NCBI GenBank assembly: GCA_964393605.1
Contig: CAYMUL010000005.1
Span: 62,001-126,000, forward strand
Direction of reading: 5' to 3'
Length of the DNA: 64,000 nt
Origin: CAYMUL01 sp964393605
GTDB lineage: Bacteria > Bacteroidota > Ignavibacteria > Ignavibacteriales > Ignavibacteriaceae
Positions 54,201 through 63,449 of the stretch are shown piece after piece. Under the pieces are notes generated by a model, which saw only the letters and a list, made by a program, of their open reading frames with translations, made no database searches and had not been told where the DNA came from. Position 1 is the first letter of the stretch; each line of letters begins with the position of its first letter. A program made the position numbers and the translations under genes.

Positions 54201-55374
54201 ATTCCGGTATTTGCCCTTGTTCTGCACCTACTCTTCTTACCGGCGGATCAGTCCCTAAAGTATTCACATTAAAGCTTTCACCTGTATTAAAAACAGAACC
54301 GGCTATATATATAAAATTTAGCTGGGTTTGAACATAATCGGGATTGAAATATAAACTACATGCGTCAGAGTTGTTAGAACCATAAGTCGTGTGTCTCCCA
54401 TTTGAACTGTAAGACATTACCGGTTTATTATGACTAGTATAAATATCTTCGTCAGTTTTAATGAATTTATTATTAACGCCTAAATCATTAAAAATATTTT
54501 CCGTGGTTGTTTGTTTTAAAATTTCGCTGCCTCCGAGGCACGGTGTAGGATCGGCATCAATAAACCAATCATAGCCTGATGAATTAATAGCCGCTATTGA
54601 ACTGTCAATCATATTCTTTACATCAATAAGACTCATCCCGTCCAGGTGAGTTATAAGGTATGAAAGAGTTATGTCCCTATTAAAATGGCTGTTATGCTTT
54701 GAATAAAAATTCGGCTTGAAATTATGAGACATAGTAAAATCCGGATCTGCATTATAATATGGATTTTCTATAGTAAATGTGCCAACACAGTTTCCCCCTA
54801 CTACTCCTTCTTCATTTAAATAGCTCATCAGATGATAGGGATCATTAATATCCTCACCTAAAAAGCAGAGCAAGGCATCTACCGGTACATTGTGATTGCA
54901 GCTACCACCATGATCCGGAGTTGTTAAAATTCTAAATGGTACTCCTTTGCATAAAACTATGAATTTAATAGTATTTGTTAATGGTTCTCCATTTACAATT
55001 GTTGTTCTTAAATGATATGCAATCGGTTCTGCAATTCTCTCAATAAAATACCGCCAGGAGTGGCGGTTAATCGGGTTGTATGAAAGCTGTTGGTCTGCAA
55101 TTATTTCTCCATCTTGGTGGATTTCTATTTGGTGGTAGGTTTGTGAAATAGGATCATAAATATCATCATTCACGAGGTTAGTCAAAGCGACAACATTAGT
55201 CGAAGGAATATTCCGAGCATTCTGATAATAATCCTTTATGTCAATTGAAGTTTGATCAAGAGAATCATAAACTACTAAAACATTCTCCGGTCCAGGAATG
55301 TTCATATAATTTTGCGCATCTGCTATAGTGGAGCAGAGAAAAAAGAGAAAACAAGAAACGTAAAAATGTTTCAT
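51205..55374 (-). CDS. Large secreted TIGR03790-like / parallel beta-helix protein with T9SS sorting domain
   Basis: The 1389-aa protein has a signal peptide (1-20, ending TIADAQ). The N-terminal ~460 residues resemble the TIGR03790 family: NIPGPENVLVVYD, IKDYYQNARNIPSTNVVAL, WRYFIERIAEPIAYHL, KFIVLCKGVPFRI, and RIVLGDPLTRIYNYQ at its end. A long stretch (~470-1120) forms right-handed beta-helix repeats (NFSGNGLLRNNTITNYQTGI and similar). A helical TPR-like segment follows (~1170-1290). The end is a type A sorting domain (NFPNPFNPVTTIRY to YRAVKKLMVIK). It follows a propeller gene by 11 bases and is the only full-length TIGR03790-like copy in the window. Confidence 0.9.
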   Translation of the reverse strand: MKHFYVSCFLFFLCSTIADAQNYMNIPGPENVLVVYDSLDQTSIDIKDYYQNARNIPSTNVVALTNLVNDDIYDPISQTYHQIEIHQDGEIIADQQLSYNPINRHSWRYFIERIAEPIAYHLRTTIVNGEPLTNTIKFIVLCKGVPFRILTTPDHGGSCNHNVPVDALLCFLGEDINDPYHLMSYLNEEGVVGGNCVGTFTIENPYYNADPDFTMSHNFKPNFYSKHNSHFNRDITLSYLITHLDGMSLIDVKNMIDSSIAAINSSGYDWFIDADPTPCLGGSEILKQTTTENIFNDLGVNNKFIKTDEDIYTSHNKPVMSYSSNGRHTTYGSNNSDACSLYFNPDYVQTQLNFIYIAGSVFNTGESFNVNTLGTDPPVRRVGAEQGQIPEFFRKGGTVGVGQVNHGSNGSIIIQNDIMLPSYLLGYTFIEAAYLGMTNLTDNRIVLGDPLTRIYNYQIDTLSSNIVLSATTIKHKIVVPAGITLTLAGTVSFERNAQLIVQGGLVIQDNSIIDFGSLSYLETENIVIGSGVSLTFKSKSRFEINNSISVGTNSHLTIKENATGTVPSMEIMGGTYFSIMDNGTLNVAGNVVVHTGSTLSLGGSCRINSNTGLFMPGSLCNLSGNAVLNFKNLTVNPGCSLTVANNSKLETTDKFISIANENSKIYYLSAGSGAVNASGTDSLIFTYSEFNGARLSVANNQTMNNPAKPVEVSNCNFSNGNAGLELWSTTAPSKRIDISNCTFTNLNTSAILLGNNCYAEIEDVTITGTVNSEQQNAIIVESVYDVIINELTITDYGYGVTTARREGLTEILSVSLFTLENSVISCEYPVLLNSQEASLGSITLFNLILSNGSGAGGTAITINGADRGQLRIGNNSCSGFEYGIQITNSNNFSLTKNTVTNCFNGIQLNNVNNYFLIKNNLTGTSSSVGIGVDNFSGNGLLRNNTITNYQTGILSNNSTSDIGMYGNNITQNKLGVWLYDGKIDMSRSFLTLAANNFYSNLYGYNIIKENGTENCATEREEIKIENGQLLIEDGCNEITDDRHDGLSCGHEILIDGKTGEYQINGVGNYWGTRSYHGHDPIGRFGAEIQLDYIPFLSEPCIPLEGQATQLFLTGSNTVIDTIIISPVNGSNLTGEELLAALADGAMLQSLYNDAKNYYHQLLNLNADDQQSYIQLFQIEKMLGGTNDDFRILREYYESKLNSITENEVREVVDQLINFCYVAEEDYETALDNYNELVANYPATYRAYCAELNILSTSLLIGNSGLQKAGKYKGVSLAEYRNKLNEIKAKYGFIKINETDNLPKEYALAQNFPNPFNPVTTIRYEIPKSGRVSLKIYDILGRTVTTLVNEEKEVGRYTVNFDASKLSSGVYLYELVVNDYRAVKKLMVIK

Positions 55375-55385
55375 AGATTCTTCCT

Positions 55386-57878
55386 TTATTTTATTATTGT
55401 GATTTTATTAACGGCATTAAAGCCGCTGTTTGTTGTCATCTTTATGAAATAAATGCCTGAAGGCAATGAAGCTGATGGAAATATTTCTCTATGATAACCT
55501 GCTGGTTTTTCTTCATTAATTATCTCAATAACTTTTTCCCCAAGTAAATTAAAAAGTGAAATATTTACTAAGCTCTGATTTGCAACATGATAAGATATTA
55601 TTGTGCTGGAATTAAATGGGTTGGGATAGCCATTATAAAACTGAAAGGATTTATTTTCTATATCAGAAATAATTTCTATAACATTTGAATAACTGTAAAT
55701 TCCATCATAATCGATTTGTTTTAATCTATAAAACTGTTTCCCATACTTAATATTATAATCTTTAAAGTAATATTGGTTTATCTCGGTACTTGTTCCTTTA
55801 CCAGGTACAAACCCAATTTCATGCCAGTCAAAATTATTTGATGAATGTTCGATAACAAAACCATAATTATTTAATTCGCTTGCTGTAACCCATGACAAAA
55901 AAAATATTTTATTTTCAAATCTCCCACTAAACAAAAGAAGTTCAACAGGAATGTAAGTGGTGTCTAAGTATTTAATAATTAATCCAGTACTCCCTACTGC
56001 ATAGCCAATTTTATTCGTGAGAGCATAAAAATTGACCATGCCTGAAGGTATATCTTCTGTAATGTCTGACCAACTAAAGCCATAATTATTTGTTATATAA
56101 TATTTAGAAAAGCCAATAATCATCCAATGTACTAGATCCGGAAAATTTCTGAACTTTCGAGCACCAACAACTTCGGGAATCGCTAGCCAGTCCAATCCTC
56201 TATTAGTTGTTTTAAATAAAGAATTATTAAATGAAGAATACTTAGATATCCATCCCGTATCAATGTCAAAAAAATAAACATCATCTAAAGAAGTGACTGG
56301 TGTATTAGTTTGTTGAAGCCAAATAGAACCACCATTAGTTGTTTTCCAAATATAACTACCAGTAGCCCATCCATCCACCTCATCAACAAAATAAATACTT
56401 GTAAAATTGCTTGCGGTTTGCTGAACAGCCCAGTTTTCTCCCTTATCTGTTGTTTTCAAAATACGGTTATCGATGGACCAGCCAACTGAATCATTTATAA
56501 AAAATATTTTAGTTCCTCCTCCATTTATCGTATACCATGTTTCACCGCCGTCGGTTGTTTTATATTTACCCGCTATAAACCCGGTTAAGCTATCAAGAAA
56601 AAGTAAATTAGCGCCCCTCGGAGAATCCTCAATTTTTTGGAAGTTGATTCCACCGGTTTCTGTTTTATAAACTCCCCCTTCATTTAAATCACCGCTTATT
56701 ACAAAACCTTTCATCTCATTTATAAAAAATACATCGCTTAGGTTTACATTTAAAAAAATCTTTCTCCAGTTCTCGCTCCCCTCTATTCTTTTATAAATAT
56801 TCAATCCGTTGCCGCCGGCATAACCGATATTTTCTATCATGTCTAAATGCCAATCGCCGCCACCGCCGCCAACGAATGCCCAGTTCTGTCCCCGGTTGGT
56901 TGTTTTATAAATACCTTTATTAACATTTATAGTAAAGCCGGTATCTATACTTACAAATTCTATCCAATTAGCATCAGTATAAGTGGGTATATCATCATTC
57001 ATTATCCATGTGGCGCCGCCGTCGCTGCTGTAAACATTCTTTCCCCCTTCATATTGTATTTCAAGCCTTCTTTCTCCGGCGGCAACAATATGCAGGCTAT
57101 CAATAATATCTATTGTGTATAAAGTTCTATCATCTCCGGCTTGCAACTGCGCCCAATTAACTCCGCCGTCTGTTGTCTTTAATATTTTACCGCCGCCGCA
57201 GGCAATCATCCCATAATTTTCATTAAGAAAACTTGGTGACCAATAGTGCTGGTTTAACCCGGCTGCAACACTTTGCCATGTTATGCCGCCGTCTGCTGTT
57301 TTTAGCAAAGTGTTATATAATCCGCATATCCATCCAATAGTATCATTTACCATCTGCACTCCCCAAAGATCAATTCCGGTTCCAACTCCACTTGTTACTT
57401 GCGCAAAGTTTTCTCCGCCGTCTGTAGAGCGGAGTATTATTCCGTCATAACCGGTGGCGATTACTATTTGGCTATTGTAAGAATGTACTTTCAGCAAAAG
57501 ATTAGTAACGGGAGTTTCAGCTATTGTCCAGTCTTCACCTCCGTTTGTGGTTTTGATAATTGCCCCGCTTGCTCCAACAGCCCAACCGGTATCCTTATCA
57601 ACAAAGTGCAGCCCAATGTAATCCACTCTCGGCACTTTCGGGTTTAGTTCCGTCCACACGCCCGTGCCTTCAAGAGGAAATAAACTTCTTTTTATTTCTT
57701 CAAGGTTTTCTCCGGCGTATTTTTCATCGTAGCTCTGATAGCCGCTCTGCAGCTCTATTCCGCGCCGGTATTGGACGGGGAGTTCCTCCGCTTCGCTTTT
57801 TTTTGTTTGGCTGTATGTTTCGCAGGGATGAAGAGTACCGATTGTTATAACGATTAAGATAACTTTCAATGCGTTCAT
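55386..57878 (-). CDS. Ycf48-like beta-propeller protein with T9SS sorting domain, copy 1
   Basis: The 830-aa protein has a signal peptide (1-23, ending CETYSQ), then the array-conserved N-terminal block (about 24-85: ELPVQYRRGIELQSGYQSYD, LFPLEGTGVWTELNPKVPRV). About a dozen Ycf48/BNR-like blades follow (85-640), each with 'G(W/Y)xxG...(I/L)xKTTDGGxxW', for example IIKTTNGGEDWTI and KILKTTDGGVNWAQL. A beta-sandwich (~645-730) and a type A sorting domain (YNGYPNPFNSSTIISY to VNKITIIK) end it. Ycf48-type folds bind partner proteins or sugars; the role here is unknown. It should be surface-exposed. Confidence 0.9.
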   Translation of the reverse strand: MNALKVILIVITIGTLHPCETYSQTKKSEAEELPVQYRRGIELQSGYQSYDEKYAGENLEEIKRSLFPLEGTGVWTELNPKVPRVDYIGLHFVDKDTGWAVGASGAIIKTTNGGEDWTIAETPVTNLLLKVHSYNSQIVIATGYDGIILRSTDGGENFAQVTSGVGTGIDLWGVQMVNDTIGWICGLYNTLLKTADGGITWQSVAAGLNQHYWSPSFLNENYGMIACGGGKILKTTDGGVNWAQLQAGDDRTLYTIDIIDSLHIVAAGERRLEIQYEGGKNVYSSDGGATWIMNDDIPTYTDANWIEFVSIDTGFTINVNKGIYKTTNRGQNWAFVGGGGGDWHLDMIENIGYAGGNGLNIYKRIEGSENWRKIFLNVNLSDVFFINEMKGFVISGDLNEGGVYKTETGGINFQKIEDSPRGANLLFLDSLTGFIAGKYKTTDGGETWYTINGGGTKIFFINDSVGWSIDNRILKTTDKGENWAVQQTASNFTSIYFVDEVDGWATGSYIWKTTNGGSIWLQQTNTPVTSLDDVYFFDIDTGWISKYSSFNNSLFKTTNRGLDWLAIPEVVGARKFRNFPDLVHWMIIGFSKYYITNNYGFSWSDITEDIPSGMVNFYALTNKIGYAVGSTGLIIKYLDTTYIPVELLLFSGRFENKIFFLSWVTASELNNYGFVIEHSSNNFDWHEIGFVPGKGTSTEINQYYFKDYNIKYGKQFYRLKQIDYDGIYSYSNVIEIISDIENKSFQFYNGYPNPFNSSTIISYHVANQSLVNISLFNLLGEKVIEIINEEKPAGYHREIFPSASLPSGIYFIKMTTNSGFNAVNKITIIK

Positions 57879-58026
57879 TTTGTTTCTCGTTTTTTATTCT
57901 CACTTCAAGTTAAATATTTTTTTTCACATGTGAAATTTTCTAATTCCGCTCAAGAGAAGCTCTCTTCCGTTAAATCATCCAGCCTCGCCACATTCGCCCC
58001 CGGTATGCCGCGGGCTTGTTGGTAGT
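57621..58026. repeat. Conserved junction block, copy 1
   Basis: This ~406-base block spans the 3' end of the short ORF, the intergenic spacer and the first ~85 codons of propeller copy 1. It is far more similar to 60402-60808 and 63192-63597 than the propeller bodies are to one another. Confidence 0.85.
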
Positions 58027-58171
58027 ATGTCTTAACTGAGTCGGAAATTCCTGAATTTGAATTGTAAACTACGAGAACATTTTGTGGTCCAGGAATGTTC
58101 GCGTTAGTTTGTCCATCTGCAATCGTATTGCAGAGAATGAAGAGAAACATAATTGAAAAATAATGCTTCAT
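57950..58171 (-). CDS. Truncated TIGR03790-like N-terminal fragment, copy 1
   Basis: The 73-aa ORF has a signal peptide (to about 20, ending IADGQ) and the opening NIPGPQNVLVVYN, SVKTYYQQARGIPGANVARL of the 1389-aa protein, then stops at DDLTEESFS. A TGC to TGA change ends it 8-11 codons earlier than its two relatives, whose frames read CTEIENFR or CAELENFT at this point. Probably a relic of a partially duplicated gene rather than a working enzyme; a secreted peptide is possible. It starts 14 bases after propeller copy 2. Confidence 0.65.
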   Translation of the reverse strand: MKHYFSIMFLFILCNTIADGQTNANIPGPQNVLVVYNSNSGISDSVKTYYQQARGIPGANVARLDDLTEESFS

Positions 58172-58185
58172 GGTTTTCTCCTGAT

Positions 58186-60660
58186 TTATTTTATGATTGA
58201 TAATTTTTTGACGGAAGTATAACCACTTCCGGTTATCATTTTATAAAAATAAACTCCTGATGCAAGATTATTTGCATTAAAAGTTATAGTATAAAATCCT
58301 GTTTGTTTTTCTTCATTTACCAAGTCTGTTATTTTATCGCCTAAAATTGAGTACAATGAAATTTTTACCATATCATTTTGTGGTATTGTGTATTTGATAT
58401 TTGTTTTAGGATTAAAAGGGTTTGGATAGTTCTGGAAAAGTTCAAAATTAATAGGGAGATTTTCATAATAAACAGACACCGCTTCAGAATAAGTAAATGA
58501 TCCATCGAAATCTATTTGTTTAAGCCGGTAATTACTTTCTCCATTAAAAACCTGCCTGTCTATAAAGCTGTAGTTATTTATTTCTGTAGTTGTACCGTTC
58601 CCATTAACAAATCCAATAGTTGCCCAATTCATTTTATCATAAGATTTTTCTATGTAAAACCCCTGATTATTTAATTCACTTGCAGTTGCCCAAAATAAAA
58701 TGATTCTATTGCTGTCTGTTTTTGCTTCAAAAGATATTAACTCAACAGGCACGTACGATGTATCATCATACCTTAATATCAAGCCAAAGCTGCCTACTGC
58801 ATAACCAAGCTTATCAGTAACCGCTCCAAAGCTGCCGAAACCAGTTGGTACATCATCCGTAATATCTATAAATGTATTCCCGCCATCTTCTGTAATATAT
58901 CGCCTGCTGCCATTTATCAGCCAATGAAGCGGATCAGGAAAAAAGTGAAATCCAAACGATCCTTGAATTTCTGGTATTGTATTCCAGCTAGATCCTCCAT
59001 TCGTAGTTTTATAAAAGTTTTGGATTTTAGTAATCCAGCCAGTGTCGTTATTTGCGAAGTAAACATCATACGTATTCCAGATGTTTGTATTAGTTTGCTC
59101 AATCCAAATAATTCCGCCATCAGTTGTTTTCTGAGGTCGTCCTCCAGAGGTCCATCCATACAAAGAATCAACAAAATAAATACTTGAAAATCCAAGTGTA
59201 GGATGTGTAAACTGAACAAACCAATTCTCTCCCCCGTCAGTAGTTTTATAAATATTGCTTCCTCCAGTTGCCCAGCCAATTAAAGGATTTATAAAAAAGA
59301 TTTTAGTTGCTCCACCCGCACCATTTGTTGCATACCAATTTTCTCCGCTATTAGTTGTTTTATAAATTGTGCTGCTACCTGAAAATCCTGTTAGACTATC
59401 CAAAAATAAAATATCATAATTCCACTCCGGGCTGTTTTCTATCATCTCGTAAGTAATTCCTCCATCTTCTGTCTTGTATAGTTTTTCGCCAAGTGCTGCA
59501 CTAGCAAAAAAGCCTTTCATCTCATTTATAAAAAATACATCGCTCCAATTTTTATTAAGAAATAAATTATAACCTGCATTAAATCCATCTTCTGTTTTTG
59601 TTACTTTTAATTCCGCACCTACGCCATAACCAATATTTTCATCCAGAAGCTCAAATTGCCATTCGCCAATTCTATTAAATCCTGCTAAAGACCAGCTCTG
59701 CCCCCTATTTGTTGTTTTATACAAACTTATTGATGATTCCACAACTGCATATCCTATGTCGTAGTTTATGAACTGTAACCAATTTATTGATTGTGAGGTT
59801 AATTGTGTGTTCTCAACCCAGCTTATTCCTCCATCGCTGCTGTAAACATTCTTTCCAACATTTCCTGCTGCTGCTATGTGTAAGCTGTCTATCATATCTA
59901 TTGTGTATAAATCCTGTGTATTGCCTGCCTGGTGCTGTGTAAAGCTCTGCCCGCCGTTTGTTGTCTTCAATACTCTTCCCTGGCTGCAGGCAATCATAAA
60001 ATAATCTTCAGTCAAGAAATCAAACTGCCAGTAGTGATAATTAAACCCCGGAACAACCGGCTGCCAGGTTAAGCCCGCATCTGTGGTTTTAAGCAAAGTC
60101 TGGTTTCTTCCGCATATCCAGCCAAGTGTATCATTCAGCATCTTAACTCCCCAGAGTTCCTGAGTTGTTATGCCTGTTAATAATGTAAAACTTTCTCCAC
60201 CGTCAGATGAGCGGAGCATTGTACCATTATGCCCGACTACCATAACAACCTGTCCGTTATAGCTGTGCACTTTAAGTAAAATTTCACCAGTGGGAGTTTC
60301 AAGGGTTTGCCAGTTTTGTCCTCCGTTAGTTGTTTTTATTGCAGCACCCCACAAGCCAACTGCCCAGCCGGTATCGGGATTTATAAAATCAACTCCTACA
60401 TAATCCACTCTCGGCACTTTGGGGTTTAGTTCTGTCCATACGCCCGTGCCTTCAAGCGGAAACAAACTTCTTTTTATTTCTTCAAGGTTTTCTCCGGAGT
60501 ATTTTTCTTTATAGGTTTGATAGCCGCGTTGCAACTCTATTCCGCGCCGGTATTGGACGGGAAGTTCTTCCGCTTCACTTTTTTTTGTTTGGCTGTATGT
60601 TTCGCCGGGATGAAGCGTAACGATTGCTATAACGATTCCGATGACTTTCAATGCGTTCAT
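58186..60660 (-). CDS. Ycf48-like beta-propeller protein with T9SS sorting domain, copy 2
   Basis: The 824-aa protein has the same plan as the 830-aa copy: signal peptide (ending ETYSQ), conserved block (24-85), Ycf48-like blades (KTTNGGQNWQTLETP, RSSDGGESFTLL, KTTDAGLTWQPV, TEDGGNTFIDI and others), a sandwich with FWATASELNNQGFYIEKS, and a type A sorting domain (FQNYPNPFNPKTNIKY to SVKKLSIIK). Outside the N-terminal block it is clearly diverged from copies 1 and 3. Confidence 0.9.
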   Translation of the reverse strand: MNALKVIGIVIAIVTLHPGETYSQTKKSEAEELPVQYRRGIELQRGYQTYKEKYSGENLEEIKRSLFPLEGTGVWTELNPKVPRVDYVGVDFINPDTGWAVGLWGAAIKTTNGGQNWQTLETPTGEILLKVHSYNGQVVMVVGHNGTMLRSSDGGESFTLLTGITTQELWGVKMLNDTLGWICGRNQTLLKTTDAGLTWQPVVPGFNYHYWQFDFLTEDYFMIACSQGRVLKTTNGGQSFTQHQAGNTQDLYTIDMIDSLHIAAAGNVGKNVYSSDGGISWVENTQLTSQSINWLQFINYDIGYAVVESSISLYKTTNRGQSWSLAGFNRIGEWQFELLDENIGYGVGAELKVTKTEDGFNAGYNLFLNKNWSDVFFINEMKGFFASAALGEKLYKTEDGGITYEMIENSPEWNYDILFLDSLTGFSGSSTIYKTTNSGENWYATNGAGGATKIFFINPLIGWATGGSNIYKTTDGGENWFVQFTHPTLGFSSIYFVDSLYGWTSGGRPQKTTDGGIIWIEQTNTNIWNTYDVYFANNDTGWITKIQNFYKTTNGGSSWNTIPEIQGSFGFHFFPDPLHWLINGSRRYITEDGGNTFIDITDDVPTGFGSFGAVTDKLGYAVGSFGLILRYDDTSYVPVELISFEAKTDSNRIILFWATASELNNQGFYIEKSYDKMNWATIGFVNGNGTTTEINNYSFIDRQVFNGESNYRLKQIDFDGSFTYSEAVSVYYENLPINFELFQNYPNPFNPKTNIKYTIPQNDMVKISLYSILGDKITDLVNEEKQTGFYTITFNANNLASGVYFYKMITGSGYTSVKKLSIIK

Positions 60661-60808
60661 TTTGTTTCTCGTTTTTTATTCTCACTCCAAGTTAAACATT
60701 TTTTTTCTTACGTGAAATTTTCTAACTCTGCGCAAGCGATGCTCGCTTCCGTTAAACCATACAGCCCCGCCACATTCCCCGCCGGTATGCCGCGGGCTTG
60801 CTGGTAGT
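60402..60808. repeat. Conserved junction block, copy 2
   Basis: This is the counterpart of 57621-58026. It includes the invariant stretch ATTTTGTTTCTCGTTTTTTA around the propeller start codon and the start of the downstream conserved coding block. Confidence 0.85.
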
Positions 60809-60959
60809 AATTTTTTACTTGGACTGAAGTTGAATCCAATTCATTAAACACAACAAGCACATTTTCTGGACCGGGCACATTTGCATAGGTCTGTGCCTGC
60901 ACTTCTGCTAAACTAAAGCAGAGAAGAAAAAGGAAAAATAAGCAAAGAACTTGTTTCAT
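60708..60959 (-). CDS. Truncated TIGR03790-like N-terminal fragment, copy 2
   Basis: The 83-aa ORF has a signal peptide (ending EVQAQ), NVPGPENVLVVFNELDSTSV, NYYQQARGIPAGNVAGLYG, and ends CAELENFT. It lacks the rest of the ~460-residue TIGR03790 region, the beta-helix and the sorting domain. It lies 15 bases after propeller copy 3 and 47 bases before propeller copy 2. Confidence 0.65.
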   Translation of the reverse strand: MKQVLCLFFLFLLCFSLAEVQAQTYANVPGPENVLVVFNELDSTSVQVKNYYQQARGIPAGNVAGLYGLTEASIACAELENFT

Positions 60960-60974
60960 TTTGTTACTCCATTT

Positions 60975-63449
60975 TTATTTGATTAGTATTAGTTTTTTTG
61001 TTGCGGTGTATCCGCTGTTTGTTGTTATGCGATAGAAGTATAAACCGGAAGAATAATTTTTCAAATCAATTTCAATTCTATAAATACCTCGCTCTTTTTC
61101 TTCATTAAGTAATTCTACAATTCTTTCTCCATTGATTGAGAATAGCTCAACTCTCACTGTAGTTTTTTGGGGAAGAGTATATGAAATAGTAGTTGTTGGA
61201 TTTGCCGGATTGGGGTAATTCTGAGTTACCTCAAAATTATTAATCGGAATGCGTACTGAAACTATTGCCGAAAATTTATTGCTGCCATCGAAGTCTATCT
61301 GTTTTAATTTATAGTATTGAAATTCATTGCTTATTTGTTTATCGATAAAAGTATAATTTTGATTTTTTGTTGAAGTACCTTCACCACCTACAAATCCAAT
61401 CTCTTTCCAATCATACATATCTATAGATTTAAATATTTTAAATCCATAATTATTTTCTTCGCTGCCCGTTGACCAATTCAACAAAACCTTATCGGCTAAA
61501 TACTTACCTGTAAATTGAATCAGATCAACAGGCACATATGAAGAATCAAAATATTTAATTATTAATCCCAAACCGCCAACCGAATACCCTACCCATTCGG
61601 ATGGCGCATGGAATTTTTGCAGTCCGACATTTATTAATTCATTAACTAAATTCCAAGCGCTTCCACTATCTTTAGTTTCATAAACAACTGAACCTCCCAT
61701 TATTAAACCATGTTTATCTGAAAGCCAGCCGAAATTTTTAATATAATACGGTGAATTTAATTGAACAATCCAATCAATTCCGTTATTAGATGATTTATAC
61801 AATTTCTGATTGTCATTAATTATAAAACCATTTTGACCAATAAAATAAATATCATAAGAAAAATATATTGGCACATCCGTTCTCTGAATCCAATTCACAC
61901 CTCCATCGGTTGTTTGATGAACATATCGTGATGTGGCCCAGCCATTTAAACTATCAACAAAAAAAATGCTGGTAAAGCTATCATTGATATGTATAAACTG
62001 CACAACCCAATTCTCTCCGCCATCGGTGGTTTTTAATATACTTCGCCCTATTACTGCCCAGCCCACTTGTTCATTAATGAAAAAGAATTTCCTTGCTCCA
62101 AGTCCTTGCGAGTTTGTTTGATACCAATTATTCCCTCCGTTTGTAGTCTTATATATCGCATTGTCACCTAGTAATCCGTTTAAGCTATCCAGAAAATATA
62201 TCGTTACTCCGCCCCCGATACTTTCTACTCTTTTCCAATCCATTCCGTAGTTTGTTGTTTTATATAACAAACTGCCGATTGCATATCCCTCTTTTTCACT
62301 TACAAAATATACATCGGAGAAATTATCATTTATTATTAGCCGCTGCCAGTTTTCAAAACTGTTTTCGGTTTTGTATATCCTTAGTCCGCTTCCAACACTG
62401 TAGCCAATGTTATGTTGTGTAATAAATTGTAATTCATAGTTATCACTTATTCCTCCAATAGTTGTCCAATCTTGTCCTCTATTGGTAGTCTTACGCGCAG
62501 ACACATTAGTCATTACTAAATAACCGGTGTCTTGATTAACATATTGGACGCAATTAACTGCTTCAGTTGTCAACTGCCCACCTTGATTCCAGGTTAGTCC
62601 GCCATCGCTGCTGTACAAATTTTTCGCCGAGTAATTTGTTCCTCCATATCCCGCCGCAGCTATGTGCAAACTGTCAATTACATCGATACTGTACAACGGC
62701 GCAATATCTCCGGCTTGGATTATATTCCAATTATCTCCGCCATCTGTGGTTCTCAATACTCTTCCGTCTGCTGCTATAAAGCCGTAGTTTTCATTCATAA
62801 ATTCTATCCACCAGAAATTTCCAGTGTAACCGGGTATTGTTATCAACTGCCAATTCGCTCCATCATCAGTTGTTTTAATCAGCTTATTTGCGCCGCAAGC
62901 CCAGCCAAGTGTATCATTTATCATCTCAAGCCCCCATAGATCATCTACACTTCCTAAGCCTGTTGGTATTTGTACGAATGTTTCTCCATTGTCTGTTGAG
63001 CGGAGTATTATTCCATCATAACCGCTAACAATTACGGTTTGTCCGTTGTAGCTTCTTACTTTTAGTAGCGGTGTTGTCAATATTGTTGATATTGTTTTCC
63101 AGTTTTCCCCGCCGTTTGTAGTTTTAATTAAAGCGCCTAAATCTCCGACTGCCCAGCCGGTATCTTTATTTACGAAATGAACTCCGAAGTAAGTTACTCT
63201 CGGCACTTTCGGGTTTAGTTCTGTCCACACGCCGGCGCCTTCAAGCGGAAATAATCTTCTCTTTATTTCTTCAAGGTTTTCTCCGGCGTATTTTTCATCG
63301 TAGCTTTGATAGCCGCTCTGCAACTCTATTCCGCGCCGGTATTGGACGGGGAGATCTTCCGCTTCACTTTTTTTTGTTTGGCTGTATGTTTCGCCGAGAT
63401 GAAGCGTAACGATTGCTACAACAATTCCGATGACTTTCAATGCGTTCAT
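60975..63449 (-). CDS. Ycf48-like beta-propeller protein with T9SS sorting domain, copy 3
   Basis: The 824-aa protein starts MNALKVIGIVVAIVTLHLGE, almost identical to copies 1 and 2 up to about residue 85 (LNPKVPRVTYFGVHFVNKDT). Blades include LIKTTNGGENWKTI, RSTDNGETFVQI, LIKTTDDGANWQLI and KTTDGGENWVVQF. Then comes LNWSTGSEENNYGFKIFKS and a sorting domain NYPNPANPTTTISY to ATKKLILIK, in which the NPFNP motif is changed to NPANP. Confidence 0.9.
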   Translation of the reverse strand: MNALKVIGIVVAIVTLHLGETYSQTKKSEAEDLPVQYRRGIELQSGYQSYDEKYAGENLEEIKRRLFPLEGAGVWTELNPKVPRVTYFGVHFVNKDTGWAVGDLGALIKTTNGGENWKTISTILTTPLLKVRSYNGQTVIVSGYDGIILRSTDNGETFVQIPTGLGSVDDLWGLEMINDTLGWACGANKLIKTTDDGANWQLITIPGYTGNFWWIEFMNENYGFIAADGRVLRTTDGGDNWNIIQAGDIAPLYSIDVIDSLHIAAAGYGGTNYSAKNLYSSDGGLTWNQGGQLTTEAVNCVQYVNQDTGYLVMTNVSARKTTNRGQDWTTIGGISDNYELQFITQHNIGYSVGSGLRIYKTENSFENWQRLIINDNFSDVYFVSEKEGYAIGSLLYKTTNYGMDWKRVESIGGGVTIYFLDSLNGLLGDNAIYKTTNGGNNWYQTNSQGLGARKFFFINEQVGWAVIGRSILKTTDGGENWVVQFIHINDSFTSIFFVDSLNGWATSRYVHQTTDGGVNWIQRTDVPIYFSYDIYFIGQNGFIINDNQKLYKSSNNGIDWIVQLNSPYYIKNFGWLSDKHGLIMGGSVVYETKDSGSAWNLVNELINVGLQKFHAPSEWVGYSVGGLGLIIKYFDSSYVPVDLIQFTGKYLADKVLLNWSTGSEENNYGFKIFKSIDMYDWKEIGFVGGEGTSTKNQNYTFIDKQISNEFQYYKLKQIDFDGSNKFSAIVSVRIPINNFEVTQNYPNPANPTTTISYTLPQKTTVRVELFSINGERIVELLNEEKERGIYRIEIDLKNYSSGLYFYRITTNSGYTATKKLILIK

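Noticed and set aside
53440..57760. CTGCAG depletion as support for the PstI-like specificity
   Set aside because: CTGCAG occurs several times in the window (for example near 53455, 53560 and 57750), so no avoidance is evident; this neither proves nor excludes the specificity.
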